Of a stretch of DNA of 64,000 bases, positions 17,591 through 26,575 are shown in pieces (within the stretch, counting starts at the first letter, position 1; every line of letters starts with the position of its first letter). The stretch comes from Tenuibacillus multivorans. GTDB taxonomy: Bacteria; Bacillota; Bacilli; Bacillales; Alkalibacillaceae. The position numbers were made by a program, and so were the translations under genes. The notes under the pieces are model-generated. The model was not told the origin of the DNA and made no database searches. It saw only the letters and a program-made list of their open reading frames with translations. The DNA lies in NCBI RefSeq assembly GCF_900103915.1, contig NZ_FNIG01000010.1, positions 44,287-108,286 on the forward strand, read 5' to 3'.

Positions 17591-18064
17591 TTGGGTATAC
17601 ATGTTGTGTTATATCAACCAGAAATCCCAGCGAATACCGGGAATATTGCCCGTACCGTTTTAGGAACTAATACGACGTTACATTTAATTCGTCCATTAGG
17701 ATTTTCAACGGATGATAAAATGTTACGTCGCGCTGGCTTAGATTATTGGCATAATGTCAATATTATATATTATGATTCAATTCAAGAACTGTACGATAAA
17801 TACCCAGGCGGCAGTTTTTATTATATTGAAAACTTCGGTACTAAGTATTATACCGATTATGATTATAGTAATCGTAACGAAGATATTTTCTTTGTTTTTG
17901 GTCGGGAAACAGATGGAATACCGGAGGAGCTATTAAAGGGAAAAGAAGATCGTTGTTTACGGATTCATATGACAGATCAGATCAGGTCCTTAAATTTATC
18001 GAATACAGCGGCAATTGTTGTGTATGAAGCCCTGAGGCAACAAGGCTTTCCAAACGTAAAATAA
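17591..18064 (+). CDS. trmL: tRNA (cytidine/uridine-34-2'-O)-methyltransferase
   Basis: This 157-residue SPOUT methyltransferase has YQPEIPANTGNIART at the N-terminus, FVFGRETDGIPEELL in the knot and IRSLNLSNTAAIVVYEALRQ at the SAM-binding C-terminus, all diagnostic for TrmL (formerly CspR). It methylates the wobble ribose of tRNA-Leu. The start is TTG at 17591 after AAAGAGGTG. A TATAAT-like -10 box at 17548-17553 suggests its own promoter. It ends at a strong terminator. Confidence 0.94.
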   Translation: MGIHVVLYQPEIPANTGNIARTVLGTNTTLHLIRPLGFSTDDKMLRRAGLDYWHNVNIIYYDSIQELYDKYPGGSFYYIENFGTKYYTDYDYSNRNEDIFFVFGRETDGIPEELLKGKEDRCLRIHMTDQIRSLNLSNTAAIVVYEALRQQGFPNVK

Positions 18065-18100
18065 AAAGTGGCAGGTAAATGAGAACCTGCCACTTTTTTT
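18063..18100. terminator. bidirectional terminator between trmL and a small gene
   Basis: AAAAAGTGGCAGGT pairs with ACCTGCCACTTTTT around an AAATGAGA loop. Flanking A and T runs let it serve both the plus-strand trmL and the convergent 31-codon gene. Confidence 0.92.
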
Positions 18101-18105
18101 AATCG

Positions 18106-18201
18106 TTATTTTTTAGGTTGTCCTGGTTTCACATCGTAGCCAGCTGTAAACATGGATACTAAAAATGTTACACATACGCCTAAAATAATAGCTAATTTCA
18201 T
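18106..18201 (-). CDS. 31-residue single-helix membrane peptide
   Basis: The minus strand encodes a 31-residue peptide: MKLAIILGVCVTFLVSMF, then TAGYDVKPGQPKK and a stop. A good ribosome site (AGGGGTGG) lies about 8 bases before the ATG, and the gene ends at the trmL terminator. The first 20 residues form one membrane helix with a polar, Pro/Lys-rich tail. I do not recognise it by name. It lies between trmL and the prkA-like gene, where B. subtilis has yhbD-yhbE-yhbF. The ribosome site and terminator argue for a real gene, but no homology search was possible. Confidence 0.6.
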   Translation of the reverse strand: MKLAIILGVCVTFLVSMFTAGYDVKPGQPKK

Positions 18202-18345
18202 GTCAATCCACCCCTATTCACAGTCATTAGTTTATATTATAACCAAAAATTCCATTCATGTGAACTCATGTCATAATCTGTTCAAAGAAAATTTAACTCA
18301 ATGTTGTCATAAATATGAATACACATAAGAGCAGGGGGCCTGCTC

Positions 18346-20013
18346 ATGAAACAAAGAATGTCGTTAGAGGAATATGTTAATGCGATTAAAACGGGTGAAT
18401 TTTATCCCTTATCTGCTCATAAGCGAATGTATCATGCCATTTTATATGCAAAAAAACAAAACCTTTTGGATCATTTGATTGATCAACAGACTATGACCAA
18501 ACTCATACACCAATATTTTTTACCAGCTAGCCAAGGATATGACATCAAAAAACGAATGTTAATTTTAGTCGGACCGCCAGGAAGTGGGAAGTCAAGTATT
18601 GTACGTTCTTTAAAGTTGGCATTAGAAGCATATTCTAAGACTGATCAAGGTGCTATATATCGCATTCAATCTTGTCCGATGCAAGAGGACCCACTTTTAG
18701 CTCTGCCCAATAATGAACGGTCTAAATTATCGTTTGAAATTGAAGGTGAACTATCGCCTTTAAATCGATTAAGATTAGAACAGGAATGGAATCATGATTG
18801 GCGCCAAATACCGGTTGAACGTATTTATATGTCTGAAGCTAAACGAACTGGTATCGGGAGTTTTTTTCCATCAGATCCATATTCACAGGATATTTCTGAT
18901 TTAATTGGCACCGTGGATTATGCGAAGATTACGACTTATGGTACTCAAGCTGACCCAAGAGCTTATCGCTACGATGGGGAACTTCAAGCTGCCAACCGCG
19001 GGCTTCTTGAACTACAGGAAGTGTTTAAGTGTGATCGACGCCTGCTACTCCCATTTTTATCTTTGGCTGAGGAAAAGGTTTATAAAGTGTCACGGCAAGC
19101 TCTAATATCGGCAGATGAGGTTATCATTGGCCATACAAATGAAGAGGATTTACAGAACGTCATTCAATCTAAGAACCAACAAGCTTTGTTAAATCGAATG
19201 GTGTTTATTCGAACGCCTTACAATTTAGACTTGAATCGTGAAGTCTCGATGTATCATCAAAAAATTTTAGATAAAGATAAGGAGCGTCTCGGCTATCAAA
19301 CTTTAGAAACCTTAGCTGCAGCTATGATTCTTACTCGATTAAAACGCTCTAATCAGTCCATCACCCTATTGGAAAAACTTGAATGCTATCAAGAGGAAAA
19401 ACGTCAACGTGAGTTTTTAGATGAAGGGATGTTTGGGTTAGATCCGAGATATGCGTTTCAAGTTTTATCGATTGTCTGTGCTGAACCTTTGAAATCAATC
19501 GAAGCAGATGATTTAATAGACGAGTTGGACCAATTAATAAACGAGGATTTTAGACTGATTCGTCCTCAAATCGATCAATATAGACACGCCATACAACTAG
19601 CAAGAAGCAAGTATCAAAAACAATGGATGAAACAGATTAGAGCCATTTTAAAAGATACCCAAATACATCAACTTAATCAATGGGTAGAACGATACGAAAA
19701 AGGCACTGATTCAACGCTTTCAAACCAAGTACATCATTTACTAGGGATTGATGAAACCAATATTGATCATTATCAAAACATGCGGAACTTACTGCTTAAA
19801 AAGGAAGAAAGTATTTCATTTTCTGAGTTACCTGAAAGATATCAAGATGCATTTATCGATTTATTTTTTTTAAAACATCAAGATCATTTAGAAAGCTGGT
19901 TTATAACAGATGTTAAACCAGTGCTGTTAAAGCAAAACTATGTTATAACAGAAAGGCTTAAACAAAGGGTTTTGGGTATCATACAAAACTATTTAGAGAC
20001 TATAATGCTTTAA
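18346..20013 (+). CDS. diverged PrkA-family serine kinase/AAA ATPase
   Basis: This 555-residue protein follows PrkA block by block: LSAHKRMYHAI, KKRMLILVGPPGSGKSS (Walker A, residues 76-84), CPMQEDPL, RTGIGSFFPSDPYSQDISDL, DPRAYRYDGELQAANRG, ALISADEVIIGHTNE and DEGMFGLDPRYAF. It is about 75 residues shorter than the 631-residue B. subtilis PrkA, missing part of the N-terminus and much of the C-terminal kinase-like region. The Walker A is closer to canonical than that of B. subtilis PrkA. PrkA proteins are AAA+ proteins with a reported Ser kinase activity, active in sporulation and stress with YhbH and SpoVR partners. Its place after queG-ogt-trmL matches prkA in B. subtilis, so it may be a fast-evolving orthologue. 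Confidence 0.85.
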   Translation: MKQRMSLEEYVNAIKTGEFYPLSAHKRMYHAILYAKKQNLLDHLIDQQTMTKLIHQYFLPASQGYDIKKRMLILVGPPGSGKSSIVRSLKLALEAYSKTDQGAIYRIQSCPMQEDPLLALPNNERSKLSFEIEGELSPLNRLRLEQEWNHDWRQIPVERIYMSEAKRTGIGSFFPSDPYSQDISDLIGTVDYAKITTYGTQADPRAYRYDGELQAANRGLLELQEVFKCDRRLLLPFLSLAEEKVYKVSRQALISADEVIIGHTNEEDLQNVIQSKNQQALLNRMVFIRTPYNLDLNREVSMYHQKILDKDKERLGYQTLETLAAAMILTRLKRSNQSITLLEKLECYQEEKRQREFLDEGMFGLDPRYAFQVLSIVCAEPLKSIEADDLIDELDQLINEDFRLIRPQIDQYRHAIQLARSKYQKQWMKQIRAILKDTQIHQLNQWVERYEKGTDSTLSNQVHHLLGIDETNIDHYQNMRNLLLKKEESISFSELPERYQDAFIDLFFLKHQDHLESWFITDVKPVLLKQNYVITERLKQRVLGIIQNYLETIML

Positions 20014-20225
20014 TCCGACAATTTTTGTTGTGTTTGCCTTTTCTATATGCATTTTTTCATATATACTAATTTTGAAGATGAATCGAGTGTTTCAGTTTAT
20101 TTTTTTTGAGTTGTTTGAGAATACTTTATAGAGGGTAAAAACAACTTGGTAGAAATTACTCGAATAACTGTTATACACTAATAGCATAAGATGAACTTAT
20201 GTGATAATTGATGGGGGTAGTAAAA

Positions 20226-23051
20226 GTGGCAATGAAAGGGTCTAACGACAATGTTTGGGATGCTTTTCATGGTCCGAACATGGGCTACATTGAAGAGCAG
20301 TATGAATTATATCTAGATGACCCTGATGCAGTTGACGAATCACTGCGTCATATGTTTGAGGAGCACGGAGCACCGACATGGATGTCGACGACTGGCGAAA
20401 CTGATTCCAGTCAAGGAACAGCATCCACAGCAGATTTACAAAAAATAACGTCTGCGATGAAATTAGTCGATGCCATCCGTCGACACGGACATTTAGAAGC
20501 GGATATTTTTCCGGTTGGAGAACAGGACGAACGGTATTCACCGTCAGTCGATCCGAAAAAATATGGTTTATCAGAAGGTGATTTAAAACAACTTGATGCA
20601 ACGTTATTAACACCTGATGTACCGAAAAATGTACGAAATGCTTGGGAGTTCGTACAGCATCTAAAACAGAAATATTCAGGGAGTATTTCATTTGAATTCA
20701 ATCACATTCCCGACGATGACGAACGCGAGTGGCTCTACAGTAAAGTAGAAACTGGCGCTTTTGATGTTTCATTAAATAATGAAGATAAAAAGAAAGTCTT
20801 GAAACGTTTGGCGGATGTAGAAGGCTTTGAACAGTTTTTAGCTAAAACCTTCGTTGCACAAAAACGTTTTTCAATAGAAGGTCTTGATGTGATGGTTCCA
20901 ATGCTTGATCACATGGTTACAAATGCGCATCAGGACGAGGTTGAGCATATCATGATGGGCATGGCTCACCGTGGTCGATTAAATGTATTGGCACACGTAC
21001 TAGGTAAACCATACGATTTAATTTTCTCTGAGTTTGCTCATGCACCTGATAAAACGCTAGTTCCTTCAGAGGGATCAACAGGCATTAATTACGGTTGGAC
21101 AGGTGATGTTAAATATCACTTTGGTGCAGATCATGAATTTACAACCGATAAAAGTAAAACTAAGATTACGTTAGCACATAACCCTTCGCATCTTGAATTT
21201 GTTAACCCAATTGTTGAAGGTTATACACGTGCCGTTCAAGATAATCGAAATGAAAAAGGTTATGCCGAAAATGATGTGAGTAAGGCATTTAATATTCAAA
21301 TCCATGGTGATGCAGCGTTTATCGGAGAAGGAATCATTGCCGAGACCTTAAACTTATCACAATTACGTGGATATGAAACAGGTGGTGCTGTTCATATCAT
21401 TGCGAATAACCTTGTAGGTTTTACAACAAATCATGAAGACGGACGTTCGACACAATATGCAAGTGACTTAGCCAAAGGATTTGAAATACCAGTCATTCAC
21501 GTCAATGCTGATGATCCAATAGCTTGCTTAACAGCTGTTGAGTTTGCATACCAATACCGCAAGCAATTCAAAAAAGATGTGTTAATCGACCTGGTTGGCT
21601 ACAGAAGATATGGACACAATGAAATGGATGAACCTCGTGGAACGCAGCCAATCTTGTATCAAGATATCGATAATCATGGGACAGCATACGACGTCTTTGC
21701 CGACCGTTTAGTTTCTGAAAATGCGGTAACAGAAGAAGAAGCTAAAGAGTGGAAAGACGATGTGAAGAAAAATCTTCGTGACATATACGACAATATGAAA
21801 GAAAGCGAAACAAAAGACCCTTCAGTACCGGACTTACCTAAGGAAGTCGTGAATGGTCTGGATAAAATTGAAACAGCTGTTGCAGAGGAAACTTTACAGA
21901 AGCTTAATGAGGATATGCTTAAACGGCCAGAGGGATTTACCGGATTTAAAAAGCTTGAAAAAATCCTAAAACGTCGTGAGAAAGCCTTTGATGAGGGCGA
22001 AAAAATTGATTGGGCTTTAGGTGAAGCACTAGCCTTTGCCTCAATCTTAAAAGATGGTACACCAATCCGTATGTCTGGTCAGGATACGGAACGTGGTACA
22101 TTTGCACACCGCCATGCGGTATTACATGATGTCAACGAACCAGGGTCATATAGCCCTTTCCATGGTATAGAAGGTGTTGAGTCATCATTTAGTATTTATA
22201 ATAGTCCTTTATCTGAAGCTGGCGTATTAGGTTTTGAATATGGTTATAGTGTTCAATCGACTGATACGTTGGTACTATGGGAAGCACAGTATGGTGATTT
22301 TGCCAATACAGCACAAGTGATTTTCGATCAGTTTATTGCTGCTGGTCGTGCAAAATGGGGGCAAATCGCTAGTATGGTTATGCTTTTACCTCATGGTTAT
22401 GAAGGCCAAGGACCGGAGCATTCAAGTGCACGTCTAGAACGTTTCTTACAGCTATCGGCTGAAAACAACTGGACAGTAGCTAATGTAACAACAGCTGGTC
22501 AGTACTTCCATTTATTAAGACGCCAAGCAGCTATTGTTGGTACAGTTGCCGCTCGTCCATTAGTTCTTATGACACCGAAGAGCTTAATCCGTAACCAACA
22601 CGTCGCGGTCGATCATAAACAATTATCTACTGGTAAGTTTAACACGGTGTTAGAACAAGAAGGATTAGGGGAAAATCCTGACAGTGTTAAACGTTTAGTT
22701 ATCGGAAGCGGTAAAGTAATGGTCGATATTGAAGAGGAACTAGAGGACCGCGAGCCGAATGATAACGTTCATGTGGTCCGTTTAGAACAGATATACCCAT
22801 TCCCTGAAAAAGAGCTACAACGCATCTTGAAAAAATATAAAAATATTGAAGAGATTGTTTGGGTACAAGAAGAGCCTAAGAACATGGGTAGTTGGGACTT
22901 TGTAAAAGAACGAATTCAGTCTATTAAGAAGGTTAAACAAAAACTTAACTATGTTGGACGCCCTTATCGTTCATCACCTGCTGTTGGTGATCCTAACATT
23001 CATAAATCAGAGCAAAATCGTATTGTCAATGAAGCATTAACGCTTGATTAA
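20226..23051 (+). CDS. odhA: 2-oxoglutarate dehydrogenase E1 component
   Basis: This is the thiamine-diphosphate-dependent decarboxylase of the TCA-cycle 2-oxoglutarate dehydrogenase complex, about 941 residues. WDAFHGPNMGYIEEQY is the N-terminal E2-binding segment. MGMAHRGRLNVLAHV, HNPSHLEFVNPIVEG, GDAAFIGEGI, YRRYGHNEMDEP and, in the transketolase-like half, FAHRHAVLHD and LPHGYEGQGPEHSSAR are all conserved. The start is set at GTG 20226, nine bases after GGGGG; TTG 20208 and ATG 20211 overlap that site. odhB follows after 14 bases. E3 is not encoded here, as is usual in Bacillus, where it is shared with pyruvate dehydrogenase. Confidence 0.96.
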   Translation: MAMKGSNDNVWDAFHGPNMGYIEEQYELYLDDPDAVDESLRHMFEEHGAPTWMSTTGETDSSQGTASTADLQKITSAMKLVDAIRRHGHLEADIFPVGEQDERYSPSVDPKKYGLSEGDLKQLDATLLTPDVPKNVRNAWEFVQHLKQKYSGSISFEFNHIPDDDEREWLYSKVETGAFDVSLNNEDKKKVLKRLADVEGFEQFLAKTFVAQKRFSIEGLDVMVPMLDHMVTNAHQDEVEHIMMGMAHRGRLNVLAHVLGKPYDLIFSEFAHAPDKTLVPSEGSTGINYGWTGDVKYHFGADHEFTTDKSKTKITLAHNPSHLEFVNPIVEGYTRAVQDNRNEKGYAENDVSKAFNIQIHGDAAFIGEGIIAETLNLSQLRGYETGGAVHIIANNLVGFTTNHEDGRSTQYASDLAKGFEIPVIHVNADDPIACLTAVEFAYQYRKQFKKDVLIDLVGYRRYGHNEMDEPRGTQPILYQDIDNHGTAYDVFADRLVSENAVTEEEAKEWKDDVKKNLRDIYDNMKESETKDPSVPDLPKEVVNGLDKIETAVAEETLQKLNEDMLKRPEGFTGFKKLEKILKRREKAFDEGEKIDWALGEALAFASILKDGTPIRMSGQDTERGTFAHRHAVLHDVNEPGSYSPFHGIEGVESSFSIYNSPLSEAGVLGFEYGYSVQSTDTLVLWEAQYGDFANTAQVIFDQFIAAGRAKWGQIASMVMLLPHGYEGQGPEHSSARLERFLQLSAENNWTVANVTTAGQYFHLLRRQAAIVGTVAARPLVLMTPKSLIRNQHVAVDHKQLSTGKFNTVLEQEGLGENPDSVKRLVIGSGKVMVDIEEELEDREPNDNVHVVRLEQIYPFPEKELQRILKKYKNIEEIVWVQEEPKNMGSWDFVKERIQSIKKVKQKLNYVGRPYRSSPAVGDPNIHKSEQNRIVNEALTLD

Positions 23052-23065
23052 AGGAGGAAATCAAA

Positions 23066-24322
23066 GTGAAGGAAATCGTAGTTCCTGAATTGGCCGAATC
23101 CATTACAGAAGGTACGGTCGCTGAATGGTTAGTACAAAAAGGAGACAAAGTCGAAAAAGGTGATCCAGTCGTCGAATTAGAAACAGATAAAGTTAACGTT
23201 GAGGTTAACTCAGACTTCTCGGGTGTTATCGCTGAAATCTTAGTCGGAGAAGAAGACGACGTAGAAGTAGGTGATGTCATTGCTAAGGTAGATGAAAGTG
23301 GAGAAGCAGCAGGATCAGCTGACTCAGGTGATGCAGCACCTAAAGAAGAACCAAAAGAAGAGCCTAAACAAGAAGAAAAACCAGAGGCTAAGGAAGAGCA
23401 ACCACAAACACAGGATGACAATAAAGCCGATCAGCCAGTTGCTTCACCAGCTACGCGCAAACGTGCACGTGAACTTGGTATTGATTTAAACGAAATTAAA
23501 CCTAAAGATCCAGTTGGTCGTATTTCTAAAGAAGATGTAGAAGCTGCTGCTAAAACAAAAGTAGACGCTGCTAAAAATTCTAAGAAAGATGATCAATCAG
23601 CAGAAAAAACGGAATTTGATAAACCAGTTGAGCGCGTGAAAATGTCACGTCGTCGTCAAACAATTGCTAATAAATTAGTTGAAGCACAACATAATGCAGC
23701 AATGCTTACAACATTTAACGAAGTAGATATGACGAACGTTATGGAACTTCGTAAACAGCGAAAAGAGGAGTTTGAAAAGAAACATGGCGTCAAACTTGGC
23801 TTCATGTCATTCTTTACAAAAGCCGTAATTGGTGCTCTTAAGGAATTCCCATTAGTTAATGCTGAAATTCAAGGCAAAGAAATTGTCATGAAGAAATTCT
23901 ATGATATCGGTGTTGCGGTATCAACAGAAGAAGGCCTTGTTGTACCAGTTGTTCGTGATGCGGATCGTTTAAGCTTCGCAGGCGTTGAAGATGAAATCGG
24001 TCAGTTAGCTAAAAAAGCTCGTGACGGAAAACTAGGATTAAATGATCTTCAAGGTGGATCGTTCACGATTACAAATGGTGGTATTTTCGGATCACTACTA
24101 TCAACACCAATTATCAATGCACCACAAGTTGGTATTTTAGGTATGCACAAGATTGAAAAACGTCCGAAAGTTATGCCAGACGACAGTATTCAAGTTCGTC
24201 CAATGATGTACATTGCCATGTCATATGACCACCGTATCATTGATGGTCGTGAAGCGGTACAGTTCTTAGATCGTGTTAAACAAATGATTGAAGATCCTTA
24301 TGATTTATTATTAGAAGGTTAA
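23066..24322 (+). CDS. odhB: dihydrolipoyllysine succinyltransferase (E2 of 2-oxoglutarate dehydrogenase)
   Basis: The protein has 418 residues. A single lipoyl domain has its lysine in ETDKVNVEV (K42). A strongly acidic, Glu/Pro/Lys-rich hinge covers residues 85-120, the E1/E3-binding domain (ATRKRARELGIDL) follows, and the catalytic core ends in the active-site SYDHRIIDGREA and the C-terminal DPYDLLLEG. It forms the core of the complex with OdhA, transferring succinyl groups to CoA. The start is GTG with AAAGGAGG 8 bases upstream. A perfect terminator follows, so odhAB is a two-gene transcript. Confidence 0.96.
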   Translation: MKEIVVPELAESITEGTVAEWLVQKGDKVEKGDPVVELETDKVNVEVNSDFSGVIAEILVGEEDDVEVGDVIAKVDESGEAAGSADSGDAAPKEEPKEEPKQEEKPEAKEEQPQTQDDNKADQPVASPATRKRARELGIDLNEIKPKDPVGRISKEDVEAAAKTKVDAAKNSKKDDQSAEKTEFDKPVERVKMSRRRQTIANKLVEAQHNAAMLTTFNEVDMTNVMELRKQRKEEFEKKHGVKLGFMSFFTKAVIGALKEFPLVNAEIQGKEIVMKKFYDIGVAVSTEEGLVVPVVRDADRLSFAGVEDEIGQLAKKARDGKLGLNDLQGGSFTITNGGIFGSLLSTPIINAPQVGILGMHKIEKRPKVMPDDSIQVRPMMYIAMSYDHRIIDGREAVQFLDRVKQMIEDPYDLLLEG

Positions 24323-24330
24323 TTCAATCT

Positions 24331-24366
24331 AAGAAACCCCGTTCATTAAGTTGAACGGGGTTTCTT
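24331..24366 (+). terminator. rho-independent terminator of odhAB
   Basis: AAGAAACCCCGTTCA and TGAACGGGGTTTCTT form a perfect 15-bp stem with a short loop. Confidence 0.92.
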
Positions 24367-24442
24367 ATGTTTTACTAGTGCTTATTCAATTACCCTGGGC
24401 ATATACATTTAAAATGAATAATTCTGTTTGAGGTGATGCGAC

Positions 24443-25081
24443 TTGGATTTCTTTTCTTTACCGAAGTTTTTTCATGGACGCAAACCAAAGATAGAACGTA
24501 ACAATCATGAAACAGAAGTATTAGCTCATCACATAAAAAGTCCGAAATCCCCGTTAAATGAGCGTATTTTGTGGAGCATTTTTCGTGAATTGTCAACCAA
24601 GGAACCAAATTTACCTTACAAAAAGCTGAACCTTAAACAATCATTATTAAAGCACGTCTCTTACGGGCTGAATTTTGAGGAGTCTTTAACCTACCGAGAA
24701 TTAGATATTTTTCCCCAGAAGCCGTTCATCAAGGTGTTGCTTATTGATTCATCATTTTCTATGAAAGCCGCATTAGACGATATATTAAATATTATCGAAA
24801 AAAGCACATACCATATTATGTTTTATCATGATGTTGATCTTCATGATTATAGCTTCAAAAAGCCTTCTAAAATCAAATTTATTGGCGGTACCTCCCACGC
24901 TAAGCCACTAAAGAGGATACATCAAGTTAGTGAGGACCTAGGTGTTGTTCTACAGATAGAGCATATTTCTGATGCGGAAATATCTAACCGTGACCAACTT
25001 GAGACATATCAAATAATAAAAAAAATTGACCACGGCAGCTCAGAATATGAGTTAATTATGCCAGCGTATTTTAAAACATAA
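24443..25081 (+). CDS. short VWA/MIDAS protein resembling YhbH (DUF444)
   Basis: The protein has 212 residues. The C-terminal half is a von Willebrand A-like domain: IDSSFSM supplies a MIDAS DxSxS (D102, S104, S106), IGGTS supplies the threonine (T150), and HISDAEISNRDQLETYQIIKKI parallels the HFSDGDN... segment of B. subtilis YhbH. YHIMFYHD parallels its IEFIAHH. YhbH has about 390 residues, so roughly the N-terminal 180 are missing or replaced by a basic segment. DUF2201-type VWA proteins are an alternative. The start is TTG after GAGGTG. It is separated from the PrkA-like gene only by odhAB, whereas prkA and yhbH are adjacent in B. subtilis, which supports the call. The partner relation is inferred. 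Confidence 0.65.
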   Translation: MDFFSLPKFFHGRKPKIERNNHETEVLAHHIKSPKSPLNERILWSIFRELSTKEPNLPYKKLNLKQSLLKHVSYGLNFEESLTYRELDIFPQKPFIKVLLIDSSFSMKAALDDILNIIEKSTYHIMFYHDVDLHDYSFKKPSKIKFIGGTSHAKPLKRIHQVSEDLGVVLQIEHISDAEISNRDQLETYQIIKKIDHGSSEYELIMPAYFKT

Positions 25082-25247
25082 AAACCACACTTTCGGAAAG
25101 GATAATAAACAACAGAGGACGTTAGTTTATGGAAGAAAAGTTTGAATTCATGCAGTTTTCTTAATATATGATTATACAAGAATTTTTTCGGGTAAAAATC
25201 GAAAATTGTGGTCAGTTTTTTTATTTGATTTAAGGGAGGACAGCATC

Positions 25248-26456
25248 TTGGGAATTATACTCGATATTATATTAGCAATTGCAGCGATCGCGATTATCTT
25301 TTCGATCGCCTGGTTTATGTCAAATGATAGGCAAAATATACCATATAAAGGAATCGCTTTCATGTTGATTGCCCAACTCATCATCACTTGGTTTATGTTT
25401 AATACAGAAATAGGTAAGCTTATTATTGAAGGCATATCAGCTGCGTTTAATAAGCTGATTGAATTCGGACGTTCAGGTGTAGACTTCGTCGTAGGTGGAC
25501 TAGCCTTCTTGGACCCTGATGATCCAAGTGTATTCTTTTTTGATGTACTCTTAATTATTATATTCTTTGCAACCATTTTATCTGTTTTAACATATTTAAA
25601 AATACTGCCAATCATCATTAAATATTTAGGTGGGTTTATTTCAAAAATTACAGGTTTACCGAAAATTGAATCATTTAACGCGGTTAACAGTATGTTTTTC
25701 GGACAATCTGAAGCTCTCTTGGCAATCAAATCTCAGTTCCATCGTGTAACTGAAAACCGTCTTTATATCGTTAGCGCATCAGCAATGGGATCGGTATCAG
25801 CCTCAATTGTGGGTGCCTATTTGCAGATGATCCCTGAACAATACGTTTTAGTAGCTATTCCGCTAAATATGTTTAGTGGTCTAATCTTAGCTTCAATCAT
25901 TGCGCCAGTAAGTGTGGAAGATGAAGATGATGACGTCGATATAGATGAGGTGACGGATTCAAAAAGTGTTTTTGAAGCGATGGCCAATGGTGCCCTTGAC
26001 GGTGGTAAAATTGCCTTAATCGTGGCAACCATGTTAATTGCCTTTTTAGCTTCACTTGAATTAATAAACTTTATTATTGGAGCTGTAATCCCCGGAGTAA
26101 CTCTAGAAGGTATTTTAGGTTGGATTTTCTCCCCACTTGCTTTCTTAATGGGCGTTCCAGCGGGTGAAATTTCGGACGCGGGTTCCATTATGGGCTTAAA
26201 GGTCATTACAAATGAATTCGTAGCCATGGGACAATTAAACGAAGCAATGGCTGGCCTATCCGAAAAAACAATTGGTGTTATATCTGTATTCTTAACGAGC
26301 TTCGCTAACTTTTCATCCATTGGTATTATCGCTGGTACGGTAGCAGGTATCAACAACGAAAAAGGTAAAATAGTGTCACGCTTCGGGATGAAATTATTAG
26401 TTGGTACAACCATGGCATCACTACTTTCAGCAACCATTGCGGGATTGTTTATTTAA
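25248..26456 (+). CDS. nupC: concentrative nucleoside transporter
   Basis: This 402-residue CNT-family permease brings in nucleosides with protons or sodium. NupC motifs are visible: SMFFGQSEALLAIKSQ, SASAMGSVSASIVGAY, PLNMFSGLILASI, FLMGVPAGEISDAGSIMGLK and the C-terminal FANFSSIGIIAGTVAGI. The start is TTG 25248 because AAGGGAGGA lies 7-8 bases before it; the ATG at 25206 would place the ribosome site inside the gene. A large acidic insert (VEDEDDDVDIDEV) sits in a cytoplasmic loop. The 124-base upstream region shows no recognisable purine riboswitch. Confidence 0.92.
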   Translation: MGIILDIILAIAAIAIIFSIAWFMSNDRQNIPYKGIAFMLIAQLIITWFMFNTEIGKLIIEGISAAFNKLIEFGRSGVDFVVGGLAFLDPDDPSVFFFDVLLIIIFFATILSVLTYLKILPIIIKYLGGFISKITGLPKIESFNAVNSMFFGQSEALLAIKSQFHRVTENRLYIVSASAMGSVSASIVGAYLQMIPEQYVLVAIPLNMFSGLILASIIAPVSVEDEDDDVDIDEVTDSKSVFEAMANGALDGGKIALIVATMLIAFLASLELINFIIGAVIPGVTLEGILGWIFSPLAFLMGVPAGEISDAGSIMGLKVITNEFVAMGQLNEAMAGLSEKTIGVISVFLTSFANFSSIGIIAGTVAGINNEKGKIVSRFGMKLLVGTTMASLLSATIAGLFI

Positions 26457-26460
26457 TGTA

Positions 26461-26499
26461 AATAAAAGAACTCGCCGTACTGGGCGAGTTCTTTTATTA
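26461..26499. terminator. terminator after nupC
   Basis: AATAAAAGAACTCGCC pairs with GGGCGAGTTCTTTTATT around GTACT. A and T runs on both sides make it usable from either strand, including for the MATE gene. Confidence 0.9.
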
Positions 26500-26500
26500 T

Positions 26501-26575
26501 AATTCGCTCGGCAGGGAGGATAATTCGCTCGGCAAGGCGCATAAATCACTCGCCAATCGACGAAATATGCTCAGC
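26501..26575. repeat. 21-bp-period repeat, TTCGCTC core, overlapping a gene end
   Basis: On the plus strand TTCGCTC begins at 26503 and 26524, with diverged copies at 26545 (ATCACTC) and 26566 (TATGCTC): three spacings of exactly 21. Read on the minus strand this is the GAGCGAA word of the array at 16888. The last two units lie in the C-terminal codons and stop of the MATE gene, so its final seven or so residues come from the repeat. Confidence 0.75.

Noticed and set aside
25082..25247. Purine riboswitch ahead of nupC
   Set aside because: No conserved core or P1-P3 pattern was seen.
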